A stretch of DNA of 43,533 bases. It comes from Halobacteriovoraceae bacterium (GTDB lineage Bacteria > Bdellovibrionota > Bacteriovoracia > Bacteriovoracales > Bacteriovoracaceae). The translations under genes and the position numbers were made by a program. Below, piece after piece: positions 1 to 10,024 of this stretch. The stretch is from the NCBI GenBank assembly GCA_002715375.1, contig PAZA01000071.1, forward strand, positions 1 through 43,533, written 5' to 3'. The notes beneath the pieces are model-generated. The model was not told the DNA's origin, made no database searches, and saw only the letters and a program-made list of their open reading frames with translations. Each line of letters opens with the position of its first letter. The first letter of the stretch is position 1.

Positions 1-1509
1 ATGAATAAGACCTTCGATACCAGTTTCTAGTTCAACGAAAGCTCCAAAGTCTGTAACTCTAACAACTTCAGCTTCAACGTTTGTACCAACTGGAAGTCTT
101 TCTTCAATCTTTTTCCAAGGATCTTCTTCAAGTTGCTTAATACCAAGGCAAAACTTCTGGTTTTCTTTATCAACAGAAAGAACCATTGCATTGATATCGT
201 CACCATCCTTGGATTCGTCTGGAAGGTTAACATTCTTTCTTGTCCAAGAAACGTCAGAAATATGGATAAGGGCATCAACCTCTTCACCAAGGTCAACGAA
301 AACACCAAAATCAACAACTGACTTAACTTTACCAAGAACTTGAGAACCAATTTTGTACTTAGTAATGAGATCGTCCCATGGGTTAGGCATTAATTGCTTA
401 AGACCTAGAGAAATTCTCTTATTCTCAACGTCTACGTCAAGAACCTTGGCTCCAACTTTCTCACCAACAGTAAATTGCTTAGAAGGACTCTTAATCTTAC
501 CTGTCCAACTCATTTCTGAGACATGGATAAGACCTTCAATTCCATCATCAAGCTCAATGAAGACACCGTAATCTTTGACAGAAACGATTTCACCTTCAAC
601 TTTATTACCAATGCTATATTTTTCTTTAGCTTTTTCCCATGGGTTTGGCTGAACTTGCTTAAGTCCAAGAGAAACTCTTTCTTTTTCAGCATCAAACTTA
701 AGGATTTTAACTTCAACTTCATCAGCAATATTAAGGATATTACTTGGATGCTTAACTCTTCCCCAAGACATATCAGTGATATGAAGAAGACCGTCAATCC
801 CACCAAGGTCAATAAAGGCACCGTAATCTGTGATATTTTTAACAACACCTTTAACGATCATTCCTTCTTGAATCTGAGAAAGAATTTCGTTTCTCATCTT
901 GCCTCTTTCTTCTTGAAGAATAGCTCTTCTTGAAAGGACAATATTTCCTCTTTTCTTGTTAAACTTAATAACCTTAAACTGCATTGTTTTACCAATGTAC
1001 TTATCAAGGTAACGAGTTGGACGAAGATCAATTTGAGATCCTGGTAAGAATGCCTTAACTCCGATATCGACAGAAAGACCACCCTTAACTTTAGCAATAA
1101 CTGTTCCTTCAAGAGGATTACCCTTCTCACAAGCTTCAGAGATTTTATCCCAAGCTTTAAGAATTTCAGCCTTATCTTTAGAAAGAACAAGGTTCCCTAA
1201 AGCAGACTCTAGTTTTTCCAAATAAACTTCAATTTCGTCATCTTTCTTAATTTTTAGAGTTCCATCATAATTTTGGAATTCCTTAACAGAAACAAGACCC
1301 TCTTGCTTGTAACCAATATCAACTGTTACATAATCAGCTCCAATATTGATAACTTGTCCTTTGAAAACTTCCCCTTCTTGGAAACTTTTCGTTGCATTCT
1401 CTTCTAGCATGCTAGAAAACTCAGTTTGCTCAACTTCTTCCGTTTCTTCTCCGTAAACAACTTCGAAGTCCTGAAGCCACTTCATTTTTTTTGATAAATC
1501 ATCTGACAT
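1..1509 (-). CDS. rpsA: 30S ribosomal protein S1, 3' end truncated by window start
   Basis: Manual reverse translation from ATG at 1509: MSDDLSKKMKWLQDFEVVYGEETEEVEQTEF...GQVINIGADYVTVDIGYKQEGLVSVKEF...VVKNITDYGAFIDLGGIDGLLHITDMSWGRVKHP...; repeated S1 domains. The ORF track misses it because it runs off the window edge. Confidence 0.97.
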   Translation of the reverse strand, partial: MSDDLSKKMKWLQDFEVVYGEETEEVEQTEFSSMLEENATKSFQEGEVFKGQVINIGADYVTVDIGYKQEGLVSVKEFQNYDGTLKIKKDDEIEVYLEKLESALGNLVLSKDKAEILKAWDKISEACEKGNPLEGTVIAKVKGGLSVDIGVKAFLPGSQIDLRPTRYLDKYIGKTMQFKVIKFNKKRGNIVLSRRAILQEERGKMRNEILSQIQEGMIVKGVVKNITDYGAFIDLGGIDGLLHITDMSWGRVKHPSNILNIADEVEVKILKFDAEKERVSLGLKQVQPNPWEKAKEKYSIGNKVEGEIVSVKDYGVFIELDDGIEGLIHVSEMSWTGKIKSPSKQFTVGEKVGAKVLDVDVENKRISLGLKQLMPNPWDDLITKYKIGSQVLGKVKSVVDFGVFVDLGEEVDALIHISDVSWTRKNVNLPDESKDGDDINAMVLSVDKENQKFCLGIKQLEEDPWKKIEERLPVGTNVEAEVVRVTDFGAFVELETGIEGLIH

Positions 1510-1586
1510 AAAAATCCACCTTAAACTTTATTTGTCTCTCCGTACGGAGAGCTGCTTATACTTCTACTGAAGGCATCGCTCGAAGA

Positions 1587-1615
1587 GAATATGTTAGCCG
1601 CATGTCATTAGTCAA
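1587..1615 (-). promoter_or_regulatory. candidate sigma70-type promoter for rpsA (TTGACT-N17-ATATTC)
   Basis: Minus-strand TTGACT (1610-1615), 17-nt spacer, ATATTC (1587-1592), about 80 nt upstream of the rpsA start. Confidence 0.4.
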
Positions 1616-1710
1616 CATTCCACAAGAGATAAATAGCTAAAAAACAGCCTAAAATAGACACTATTCAACAGTAAATAAAATTTATTTTCAGTTATTTTAA
1701 AAATGGCAGG

Positions 1711-2805
1711 TCAAAGAACACTTGAAACTCTCTCTTTAAGCTCTTTTTCTCCACTCTGGAAAGAGACTTCAATTCCTAGATATATCAAGCTTTGAAACTC
1801 AGTAACTTTTCTAATTTTAACCATGTCTTTTTCAGTTGTTAAAATAAAGGCTCCTGATTCTTTAGCCTTTTTAGTTAACTCAAGAATATCACTTTTTTTG
1901 AAGAAGTAATGGTCTGGGTAAGAGTAGCGTTCTACGATATTGGCACCAAGAGATTCGACAAGACCAAAAAAAGACTCAGGTGAAGCGACTCCTGCTACAC
2001 ATAAAACATTTTTACCTTTTAAATACTCGACACCTTCAGTCTTAGTAAAATTGATATCAAAAAGGCCTGTCGGTTTATAACCTATCTCAGAAAAAGGAAC
2101 TCCTTTTTTAATGTGAGGTTTAATAAGGGCCTTTAGCTGATCAAGCTGGTAAGTCGATACCTGATCTGCTCTTCCCAAAACTATTAAATCGGCATCTCTC
2201 AGAGAAGAAAACCCTTCCCTGAGGTAACCCCTTGGCGCTAGTTTATACCTTGATAAATCCATCAAAGAGTCAAAAAGAACAATATTCAAGTCTCTATCTA
2301 ATTTTAAATGCTGGTGTCCATCATCTAAAAGAACCACATCAGATTGCTCAGAGGGAAAGTAATACTCCAAGTTATCACTTCTTTTCTTACCAACAACAAC
2401 CGAGGCTTTTTTTAACCTTCTTGCCAAAAGGAGGGCCTCATCACCAAAGTCAAATGGAGAAAAGCCTAATTTCTTTCCTGCCCTTAAAATTCCACTTTTT
2501 TGCTCGAGGTTACCTTTATATCCTCTCATCAAAATCATTACTTTTTTATCTAAAGTAGCTAAATACTCAGCAAGCCAAATCGAAAAAGGAGTTTTTCCAG
2601 TGCCACCAAAGGTGATATTTCCTACAGAAATAATAGGAACGCTAAATTTTCTTTTTTTTACTAAGCCAAAATTGTAAGAAAACCGCCTCAATTTATACAT
2701 TGTTTCCCAAAGAAAAGAAAAAGGGTTTAAAAGGGCCAATAAAGAGTTTTTCAAATAGTGCCTCATTGACCTTTTCTTTGAAATGGCTTTATCCATTGTT
2801 GACAT
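1711..2805 (-). CDS. lpxK: tetraacyldisaccharide 4'-kinase
   Basis: P-loop VGNITFGGTGKTPFSIWLAEYL, DDGHQH motif; downstream of lpxB. Confidence 0.93.
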   Translation of the reverse strand: MSTMDKAISKKRSMRHYLKNSLLALLNPFSFLWETMYKLRRFSYNFGLVKKRKFSVPIISVGNITFGGTGKTPFSIWLAEYLATLDKKVMILMRGYKGNLEQKSGILRAGKKLGFSPFDFGDEALLLARRLKKASVVVGKKRSDNLEYYFPSEQSDVVLLDDGHQHLKLDRDLNIVLFDSLMDLSRYKLAPRGYLREGFSSLRDADLIVLGRADQVSTYQLDQLKALIKPHIKKGVPFSEIGYKPTGLFDINFTKTEGVEYLKGKNVLCVAGVASPESFFGLVESLGANIVERYSYPDHYFFKKSDILELTKKAKESGAFILTTEKDMVKIRKVTEFQSLIYLGIEVSFQSGEKELKERVSSVL

Positions 2806-3946
2806 AAGACTCCCTCAAAAGACCCTCTAGGCATGGAGCGACATCCTCCATCTCACCTCTGAGAAGCGCTTCAGTTCCTCTCAAACGATTTTTAAGAGTA
2901 GAAAACTTTTCATAATCCTCTAACCAATTATTTAAAGCCTGAGCCACATTGAAGTCACTAAAGCCCTCATTAAATAGCTCTGGAAATACAAAGTCCCCAT
3001 GCACTATATTCGCCAAAGATATAGGCCCATCATAATTAAGAAAATTATAAAAAATAAAATTATTTAATAAAGATAAATTATAACAAACGACTGTAGGCAC
3101 CGAAAACAAAGCTGCCGCTAAAGTCACTGTTCCACTTGCAGCGACGGCTAGATCAGCCTCCAAAAGAGCATCGCCTAAAGCCTTAGACTCATATACACGA
3201 TTAAATAAGTGAGCAAAGGGCTTATAATAAGAATCAGATACATTCTCGGAAGTTACAATTCGTAAATCAATTTCCCATTTATTGGTAAGGAGTTCAGCTG
3301 CTTTTACAAACATAGGCAAAAGAGAGCTAACTTCTGAATTCCTACTACCTGGAAGTAATAAAATAGTTTTGGGGCTTCCTTTCCAGTTACCTTCGTAGTG
3401 ACATTCATCACCAGGTTTTTTATTTAAAATTTTATCTTTATAAGAAAGCCATAAAGGGTGCTTGAGTGAGACTACATTTTTGACACCTCTATCTTGAAAC
3501 CACTTTTTTTCAAAAGGGAGAATAGTAAATAAAGTATCTGTTGTTTCTTGAATTGTTTTAGCACGCCACTCTTTCCAAGCCCACGCTTGAGGAGCCACGT
3601 AGTAGAGGACCTTCACTCCAAGTGACTTAAGCTTTTTACTAAGCTTTAGATTGAAATCTTGAAAATCTATAAGAATAGCTACCTTACACTGCCTTTTCTT
3701 TACCTCGTCTTCAATAACTCTTAAGGCTTTTAAATAAAAAGGAACTTTTAGGATAACTTCACTGAACCCCATAGAGGAAAAGTCTTTCAGATGGTAAAGG
3801 AGCTCCATTCCTCTATCTTGAAGATCATCTCCTCCAACTCCCCAAAAACTCATTTCAGGATACGATGCCCGAAGAGAGTCAAAGAAACTAAGGCAATGTT
3901 CCTCTCCAGATTTTTCACCCGCAATGACTAGACAATTTGGTCCCAC
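2789..3946 (-). CDS. lpxB: lipid-A-disaccharide synthase
   Basis: AGEKSGEEH, FWGVGG, IDFQDFN, YYVAPQAWAWKEWR, LLPGSRNSEV motifs. Confidence 0.93.
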   Translation of the reverse strand: MGPNCLVIAGEKSGEEHCLSFFDSLRASYPEMSFWGVGGDDLQDRGMELLYHLKDFSSMGFSEVILKVPFYLKALRVIEDEVKKRQCKVAILIDFQDFNLKLSKKLKSLGVKVLYYVAPQAWAWKEWRAKTIQETTDTLFTILPFEKKWFQDRGVKNVVSLKHPLWLSYKDKILNKKPGDECHYEGNWKGSPKTILLLPGSRNSEVSSLLPMFVKAAELLTNKWEIDLRIVTSENVSDSYYKPFAHLFNRVYESKALGDALLEADLAVAASGTVTLAAALFSVPTVVCYNLSLLNNFIFYNFLNYDGPISLANIVHGDFVFPELFNEGFSDFNVAQALNNWLEDYEKFSTLKNRLRGTEALLRGEMEDVAPCLEGLLRESYVNNG

Positions 3947-3964
3947 AATAAAGACCCCACCACT

Positions 3965-4936
3965 CTAAATATTTATTTCTTGATCGCTAGCTGAGCTCTC
4001 TAATATTCTATCCACTAGCTTAACTGCATAAAGCCCTTCTTCCAAACCAACTACCACCTTTTTTCCATCCAAGATTGAAGAGTAAAATAATTCCTGCTCC
4101 AACTTTAAATGATCTCTCTTATCATAAGTTTCATCACGAATAACAAATTCTCCATCACATTCTTCCGATGACTCCGAGACTTTTAACTTATGGTTTAAAA
4201 GGTCAACGAGGAGGCTCCCACGAGAGTTAGTCGCAGAAAGGAAACGCTTTTCCTCTACATAGTGACGCGCAGAGGTCAAAAAAGCAACCTTGCCTGAAGA
4301 AAACTTTAATTCTGCAGTTACTGAGTCCCATTTATCATCAACCATCTTGCATCCCCAAGCCCTGAGAGCATAGGGTTTTTCATCTATAAGATAATTTATT
4401 AAATCTAAATCGTGAATCATAAGGTCTTGAACGACATCTACGTCCTTTGCCCTACCTTTGGATACAGCTAACCTGTCTAATCGAATGATAGCTGGTCCAT
4501 CTAGAAACTTTTCGAAGCTTTCACGCTTTTCCCAGATTTGATGAAACCTCTCACTGTGACCGACTTGTAGTGTGCCACCTTTTTCATTTATGATGTCTCT
4601 TAGGCGGTAGGCATCACTTAACTTCGAAACAAGAGGTTTTTCACAAAAGACTGAAACACCTCTCTCCAAAAAGTATTGCACGACTTCAAAATGAAAGCTT
4701 GTAGGAACAACAACAATCGCTGCATTAATATCCACACTTCTCAGCTCGTCTAACCTAGAAAGAACCTTAACTCCAGGATGGCCAACTCTCGCCTTTTCCC
4801 TTGAAGCAGATAAAGGGTCAACAATAACTTCTAAGCTCGCTTTCAAAGACTCACTTACTTTTTCACAATGCCACTTTCCGAGGTGTCCATATCCCACAAC
4901 TGCTACTTTCAAGTTTTTCTGAACTTCATCACTCAT
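3965..4936 (-). CDS. Gfo/Idh/MocA-family oxidoreductase; candidate UDP-GlcNAc 3-dehydrogenase (GnnA)
   Basis: Rossmann N-terminus VAVVGYGHLGKWH, ...VFCEKPL..., located between lpxA and lpxB. Confidence 0.75.
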   Translation of the reverse strand: MSDEVQKNLKVAVVGYGHLGKWHCEKVSESLKASLEVIVDPLSASREKARVGHPGVKVLSRLDELRSVDINAAIVVVPTSFHFEVVQYFLERGVSVFCEKPLVSKLSDAYRLRDIINEKGGTLQVGHSERFHQIWEKRESFEKFLDGPAIIRLDRLAVSKGRAKDVDVVQDLMIHDLDLINYLIDEKPYALRAWGCKMVDDKWDSVTAELKFSSGKVAFLTSARHYVEEKRFLSATNSRGSLLVDLLNHKLKVSESSEECDGEFVIRDETYDKRDHLKLEQELFYSSILDGKKVVVGLEEGLYAVKLVDRILESSASDQEINI

Positions 4937-4962
4937 TCTTAGACTCCCCTTTTTTTAACCTT

Positions 4963-5775
4963 TCAATTATTTAGAAAAGGAGCCATTCCAACCTGTGTAG
5001 AATTAATCATGGATATCATTTCCTGAATGACCTCATTTGGTTTTTCTTCAGCATTTAAATATTCATTCACAACGTAAGACTTTGGGGAAAGAGCTGAGGC
5101 TTCCATATCTCTGAAAAAATCAACAACCTCTGAAACGGTCTTTTTATCAAACCCATTACGCTTCATTCCGATAATATTGATTCCCTTGAGTCTACATCTA
5201 TTACCTAAACCTGTGCAAAAAGAAGGGATGTCCCTTACAACGATAGATCCCCCACCGATGTAACAGCCTCTCCCAAGAGATACAAATTGAGATATACTAG
5301 TTCCTCCACCGATAATGCAACCGCTACCCATTTTTACATGGCCTGCCAAGTTCGTTGAGTTTGCGATAACACATTTATCACCAACCTTTGCATCATGTCC
5401 GACATGAACGTGGGCCATCAGCATACAATGGTTTCCAACTTCAGTTAGACCTTTTTCCTTTAAGGTTCCCCTGTGTACTGAAACGTACTCCCGCAAAATA
5501 TTATTATCACCGATACGCACCTCAGTAGGCTCTCCTTTGTAAGTCAAGTCTTGAGGAGCAGCCCCAATGGAGCAAAAAGGGTATATCTCGTTTTCTTTTC
5601 CAATTGTAACCTTTCCCTCTATGACAATATGACTACGAAGGTAACTTCCCTCTCCAATCACAACATCTGGTCCAATAATACAATAGGGCCCAATCCTCAC
5701 TTTTTCGCCAATAATAGCATTTGGAGAAACGATCGCAGTAGGGTGGATCTCAGGCATTTCCATGATTAACCTCAA
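4963..5775 (-). CDS. lpxA: UDP-N-acetylglucosamine acyltransferase
   Basis: Left-handed beta-helix hexapeptide repeats, IHPTAIVSPNAIIGEKVRIGPYCIIGP, QDLTYKGEPT, HVHVGHD catalytic His region, GINIIGMKRNGF. Confidence 0.95.
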   Translation of the reverse strand: MRLIMEMPEIHPTAIVSPNAIIGEKVRIGPYCIIGPDVVIGEGSYLRSHIVIEGKVTIGKENEIYPFCSIGAAPQDLTYKGEPTEVRIGDNNILREYVSVHRGTLKEKGLTEVGNHCMLMAHVHVGHDAKVGDKCVIANSTNLAGHVKMGSGCIIGGGTSISQFVSLGRGCYIGGGSIVVRDIPSFCTGLGNRCRLKGINIIGMKRNGFDKKTVSEVVDFFRDMEASALSPKSYVVNEYLNAEEKPNEVIQEMISMINSTQVGMAPFLNN

Positions 5776-5820
5776 CTAAACTTTATAGTTTTTTAAATCT
5801 TAAACAGCTCTGAGAGGTCT

Positions 5821-6363
5821 TTATGAATCCCTCTCAATAAACTTTACAGACGCTAATAAGGAAGCTTCACTCATCAAGTTTTCACCATGGTAAATTTCAC
5901 CTTCATAGGAAATGACAGGCCCTCTTACTTTTACCAACTTAGCCTTAATAGTAAGGTCCATATCAGGTAGTACAGGCTTACGAAACTTACAATGGCTCGC
6001 CCCCATTAGAGCAACTTCAAGTCTATAGTTTTCAGGCTCTTTATACACTTTGCTACTCATAAAACAAGACGCCTGCGCCATCATCTCAATCTGAATAACT
6101 CCAGGCAACACAGGGTTTTCTGGGAAGTGCCCTGAAAAGATATCTAAGTCTTTTTTAGTATAGAAAGAAGCGGTAACTGTCGCTCCAATACAATCTTTTA
6201 AAGCCAGATTGGGCTTATTCTCGTCTACCTCTGGTGGCAACGTTACTTCTTCTACAGAATCTACAAAAAGAAATGGGTCCCTGTGGGGAAGGAACGACTT
6301 CACTTCATCATTATTAAACAACATTTTATACTCCCTCAACTCAGCAGAAGCCTCCTTCAACAC
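5821..6363 (-). CDS. fabZ: 3-hydroxyacyl-ACP dehydratase FabZ-like
   Basis: LPHRDPFLFVDSV and GHFPENPVLPGVIQIEMMAQA motifs. Confidence 0.9.
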   Translation of the reverse strand: MLKEASAELREYKMLFNNDEVKSFLPHRDPFLFVDSVEEVTLPPEVDENKPNLALKDCIGATVTASFYTKKDLDIFSGHFPENPVLPGVIQIEMMAQASCFMSSKVYKEPENYRLEVALMGASHCKFRKPVLPDMDLTIKAKLVKVRGPVISYEGEIYHGENLMSEASLLASVKFIERDS

Positions 6364-6370
6364 CTATAGA

Positions 6371-6898
6371 CTAATTAGTTTTAACAGGGTGCTTCTTATT
6401 ATATTCATCAATAATTCTTTGTGTCAGATCTATCTTATTTTTTGCGTAGTACAACTGTCCCGTTGCTGTATCAAGAGTAAAGTCCACGGCTTCTTTCAAA
6501 GAGATACTATCAATAATAATTTTGATCTTATTCATTACAGGAGCCTGTGCATTTTTACCAAACTGCTGGATTTCCCTCTCCATCATATACTTTTTCTTAT
6601 TTAACTCTATGACCATTGCCTGGATCTCTTTTTGCTTTTCCATTTTGGTCTTATCATTCATCAACATACTTTTTTTCTGAAAGCTCTTATGAACCTTAGC
6701 TATTTCTGCTTCTGCTTTTTTCAACTCCATTTGCTTTGACATGTGGAAAGCTTTTAACTTTTCACGAATGCCTTTCATCTCTTTTATTCCAACAACAACT
6801 CTATTTAAATCAACAGTTCCAACCTTTGCCCCCCAAGAAGAAGCAGAAAAAAGAAAAGCAAAAATAATGCTACATAGAGTAAAAGTCTTATTCTTCAT
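6371..6898 (-). CDS. skp: periplasmic chaperone Skp/OmpH family
   Basis: Signal peptide, KVGTVDLNRVV, long Lys/Glu coiled coil; between bamA and fabZ. Confidence 0.85.
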   Translation of the reverse strand: MKNKTFTLCSIIFAFLFSASSWGAKVGTVDLNRVVVGIKEMKGIREKLKAFHMSKQMELKKAEAEIAKVHKSFQKKSMLMNDKTKMEKQKEIQAMVIELNKKKYMMEREIQQFGKNAQAPVMNKIKIIIDSISLKEAVDFTLDTATGQLYYAKNKIDLTQRIIDEYNKKHPVKTN

Positions 6899-6911
6899 AT
6901 TTATTCCTCCA

Positions 6912-9275
6912 TTAAAATAACTGCCCTATATCAAAGTGAAATTGACTACTCGCATCAGTGCTACTAGGATTGAGAGGATACCCAAACTCAAACCTTAAAA
7001 TACCTATGGGTGAGAACCACCTAAACCCAAAACCATAGTCCTTTTTTAATATAATATTATCTGGGCCTCCAGCGTGACCAACGTCGAAAAAGACAACCCA
7101 CTTTAGACCTGCTTCACGGACCAAAGGATGCTCCAACTCAAAAATCCCAAATGTAGAAAAAGTTCCGCCCTCGTTAACATCAGGCTGCCCTTCTACCGAC
7201 TTCTTGGGGCCTACAGCTTGGAATGAATAACCTCTCAGGTTTCTCGATCCTCCTAAATAATATTTTTCTGTTCTCGGAAGCCCTTTATCCTTATTCTCTT
7301 CAAGTGCCTCAATTGTGCCAAGGAAATAACGAGTCCTTAAAACAAGTTCTCCTATTAACCTTTTAAAATATCTCGCATCAAGTTCATTCCTCCACCAATG
7401 CTTATCTCCACCAAGACCTGCCCACTCAGTTGTAACCTTTGCATAGTATCCACCTGTAGGTTCGAAGGCATTATTTCTCTTATCCCTCACCACAGTTCCA
7501 CTTATCGATGAAGCAACCCCGTTGTCTAAGCCGGTATCAAGAGTTTTATCTACGCTATCAGTAATTCGAGTCTCTTCCCACTTATAGTTTACAAAGGCTC
7601 GAGTGTAGTCAAAAATTGGGTAACCGACTCTCAAACCTAATCCTTTTTTCTTAAAAGAATAAGATTCACTCATTCTATTTTCCGAGTGAAAAAGGTCTCC
7701 CCCTGCAGTCCACTTCGTGTCAAGAAGGTAAGGCTCTGTAAAACTAAGATTAAAGTCAGTTTTATTCTTTGCTACAGACAAGGAAAAATTTAAATTTTGC
7801 CCTCGCCCAAGAAAGTTATTCTGGGATATAGACCCTTGAAAAAAGCCTCCCTGAGCAGAAGAATAACCAGCTCCTACGGACATCTGACCTGTATTCCTCT
7901 CCTTCACTGATATTTCAACGTTGAGAAGATTATCCCTTCCTTTAACAGCGACAGTTGTAAAAACAACGGACCCTTTTTCAAAGTAACCAAGTCGATTTAC
8001 ATTTTCTCTAGATTTTCTTAAATCACTACCAGAAAACTGAGCACCTTCTTTAATAAGAAGCTCACGCCTTATAACCTTGTCCCTTGTCCTTGAGTTACCT
8101 TTAATAATGATTCTACCAAATTGAGACTTCTGACCTTTTTCAAAACTAAAGTCTACGTTAACCTTGTTTTCGCCTGGTACAACCCTCAAAATTCTAGAAA
8201 CGTTTGTAAAAGCATAACCTTCATCTTGATATTTTTCAGTTAAGGCCATTATATCTTTTCTAAGGGTATCCTCAGAATAAATAGCTCCTTTTTCGAGCTT
8301 AACGACCTTTTTTAATTCTGAGCTTGCAAAAAGTAAGTCTCCCCGATAATTGACCTCATTGACCTCAAACTTGGGGCCTTCATTAACCTTAAAGGTTATA
8401 AAAAGCCACTTTTTATCCTCTGAAATCGTTAACTCAGGTGTCCCAACATTTATCTGAAGAAATCCCTTCGTCTTATAAAAGTACTTTAACCTCTCCAAGT
8501 CTCCTTGAAAATTAAACTCCTGAAAGTTTCCCGCGTCAGATAAAAATGAAAAGACGGAATCTTCTCGTGTCTGCATAAGCTCTTTCAATTGCTTATCAGT
8601 GAAAGCATTATTCCCTAAAACGGTAATCTTCTTTATTTTCAGCTTATCAAATTCCTTAATTTGAAAGATGATATCAACCGCATTATTTTCTTTTTTCTGT
8701 ATTTCATGATCGACAGTCGCAAGAAAGAAGCCTTTTTCTTCATAAAGCTTTTTGAGCTCATTAACATCTTTTTTGATTAAATTGACATCAAGAATAGAAA
8801 AACTTTTGCTACCAATTTTTTCTTGTAGATCATCATTACTTAACTCATCGTTTCCACGAAACTTAACACTTGCAGTAGTTGGTCTTTCCAAAACCTTAAA
8901 AAGCAAAACATTTTTCCCTCCCCGAACTTCCTTATGAGCTTCTACTTCATCAAAGTATTTGAGAGAGTAAATTTTTTCCAAATCTTTTTTTAAGAGATAA
9001 TTACTTAGTACAACACCAGGCTTCGAAATTATCTTTTCAAGAATTGCCTCGACCTCTACCTTTCTGTTACCTAAAACTTTGACTTCATCTATCCTAAAAA
9101 AAGCCTTTTCTTGACCCAAGAAATTTTCCTCAGCCAAAACAGCATCTTTTTCAAATAGTGGTGCTATAACTAAAAAAAGCACCAAAAGTTTGGTCAAATA
9201 AGTTATTTGGTTATGAGTGAAACGCAAACTTCTAACTCCATATGTTAGTAATTGAAAAACTCCTAAAGCTTCCAA
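6912..9275 (-). CDS. bamA: outer-membrane protein assembly factor BamA
   Basis: POTRA repeats plus C-terminal barrel (GGSRNLRGYSFQAVGP, FRFEFGYPLNP...FHFDIGQLF terminal Phe); start appears to be TTG at 9275. Confidence 0.93.
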   Translation of the reverse strand: MEALGVFQLLTYGVRSLRFTHNQITYLTKLLVLFLVIAPLFEKDAVLAEENFLGQEKAFFRIDEVKVLGNRKVEVEAILEKIISKPGVVLSNYLLKKDLEKIYSLKYFDEVEAHKEVRGGKNVLLFKVLERPTTASVKFRGNDELSNDDLQEKIGSKSFSILDVNLIKKDVNELKKLYEEKGFFLATVDHEIQKKENNAVDIIFQIKEFDKLKIKKITVLGNNAFTDKQLKELMQTREDSVFSFLSDAGNFQEFNFQGDLERLKYFYKTKGFLQINVGTPELTISEDKKWLFITFKVNEGPKFEVNEVNYRGDLLFASSELKKVVKLEKGAIYSEDTLRKDIMALTEKYQDEGYAFTNVSRILRVVPGENKVNVDFSFEKGQKSQFGRIIIKGNSRTRDKVIRRELLIKEGAQFSGSDLRKSRENVNRLGYFEKGSVVFTTVAVKGRDNLLNVEISVKERNTGQMSVGAGYSSAQGGFFQGSISQNNFLGRGQNLNFSLSVAKNKTDFNLSFTEPYLLDTKWTAGGDLFHSENRMSESYSFKKKGLGLRVGYPIFDYTRAFVNYKWEETRITDSVDKTLDTGLDNGVASSISGTVVRDKRNNAFEPTGGYYAKVTTEWAGLGGDKHWWRNELDARYFKRLIGELVLRTRYFLGTIEALEENKDKGLPRTEKYYLGGSRNLRGYSFQAVGPKKSVEGQPDVNEGGTFSTFGIFELEHPLVREAGLKWVVFFDVGHAGGPDNIILKKDYGFGFRWFSPIGILRFEFGYPLNPSSTDASSQFHFDIGQLF

Positions 9276-9364
9276 ATATAGCTTGGGCCCAAAAATTTAT
9301 CAATATTACTACGATCTTACAAAAAGAAAATTTTTTTTGGATACAGAACGTTATATGAACTAGC

Positions 9365-10024
9365 CTATGCTTTTATGAGTCCGTCCTGAATATTAATAAT
9401 TGAATCAAAGGTTGAAGCTATTTCTCCATTGTGCGTTACAAGTACTAAAGTTGCACCAAACTCTTTTGAAAGTTTTTTAAGAAGACCAATAACCTTTGCT
9501 GAGTTTTCTGAATCAAGGCTCCCTGTAGGCTCATCACATAGTAAAAGCTTCGGTTTTAAAGAAAGAGCCCGAATAATATTGATTCTTTGTTGCTCTCCTC
9601 CAGAAAGTTCAAAAGGATTCTTTTCTAGGGAATGACTGACACCCAAGAAATGAGCGAGCTCTAAAACTCTATTTTTAATAGCACTTTCATCAAAGTCTCC
9701 AAGCTTTGAGGGAAGTAAAATATTATCCAAACAATTTAAGGATGAAAGCAAAAAGTGAAATTGAAAAACAAACCCAACAAAGGTATTTCTATACTTCGCA
9801 AGTTCCTCATCTCCAAAATGAGCTAGGTCCATGTTATCTATCATCACTTTACCTGAAGAAGGAGTATCAAGACCTCCCAACAAATATAAGAGTGTCGATT
9901 TACCGGAGCCTGATGCACCTTGAATAACGTACTCTCTCTCTTTTCCAAAGCTTAAATTGATGCCTCCTAATACATTAACTTTTCCAAAACTCTTCCTGAT
10001 ATCACTTAATTCAACCAAAGCCAT
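9365..10024 (-). CDS. lolD: lipoprotein-releasing ABC transporter ATP-binding protein
   Basis: Walker A GASGSGKST, FQFHFLL, LSGGEQQR, Walker B LLLCDEPTGSLD. I place the start at ATG 10024 (MALVELSD), overlapping the lolC stop (TAATG) instead of at the track's 10108. Confidence 0.9.
   Translation of the reverse strand: MALVELSDIRKSFGKVNVLGGINLSFGKEREYVIQGASGSGKSTLLYLLGGLDTPSSGKVMIDNMDLAHFGDEELAKYRNTFVGFVFQFHFLLSSLNCLDNILLPSKLGDFDESAIKNRVLELAHFLGVSHSLEKNPFELSGGEQQRINIIRALSLKPKLLLCDEPTGSLDSENSAKVIGLLKKLSKEFGATLVLVTHNGEIASTFDSIINIQDGLIKA

Noticed and set aside
27-1190. Track ORFs at 27..350, 133..321, 353..571, 510..848, 523..933, 894..1190
   Set aside because: Out-of-frame or antisense readings inside rpsA, whose true frame is open across the whole region.
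9283-9292. TTGGGCCCAA palindrome upstream of bamA
   Set aside because: Only 10 bp; too short to support as an operator without conservation data.
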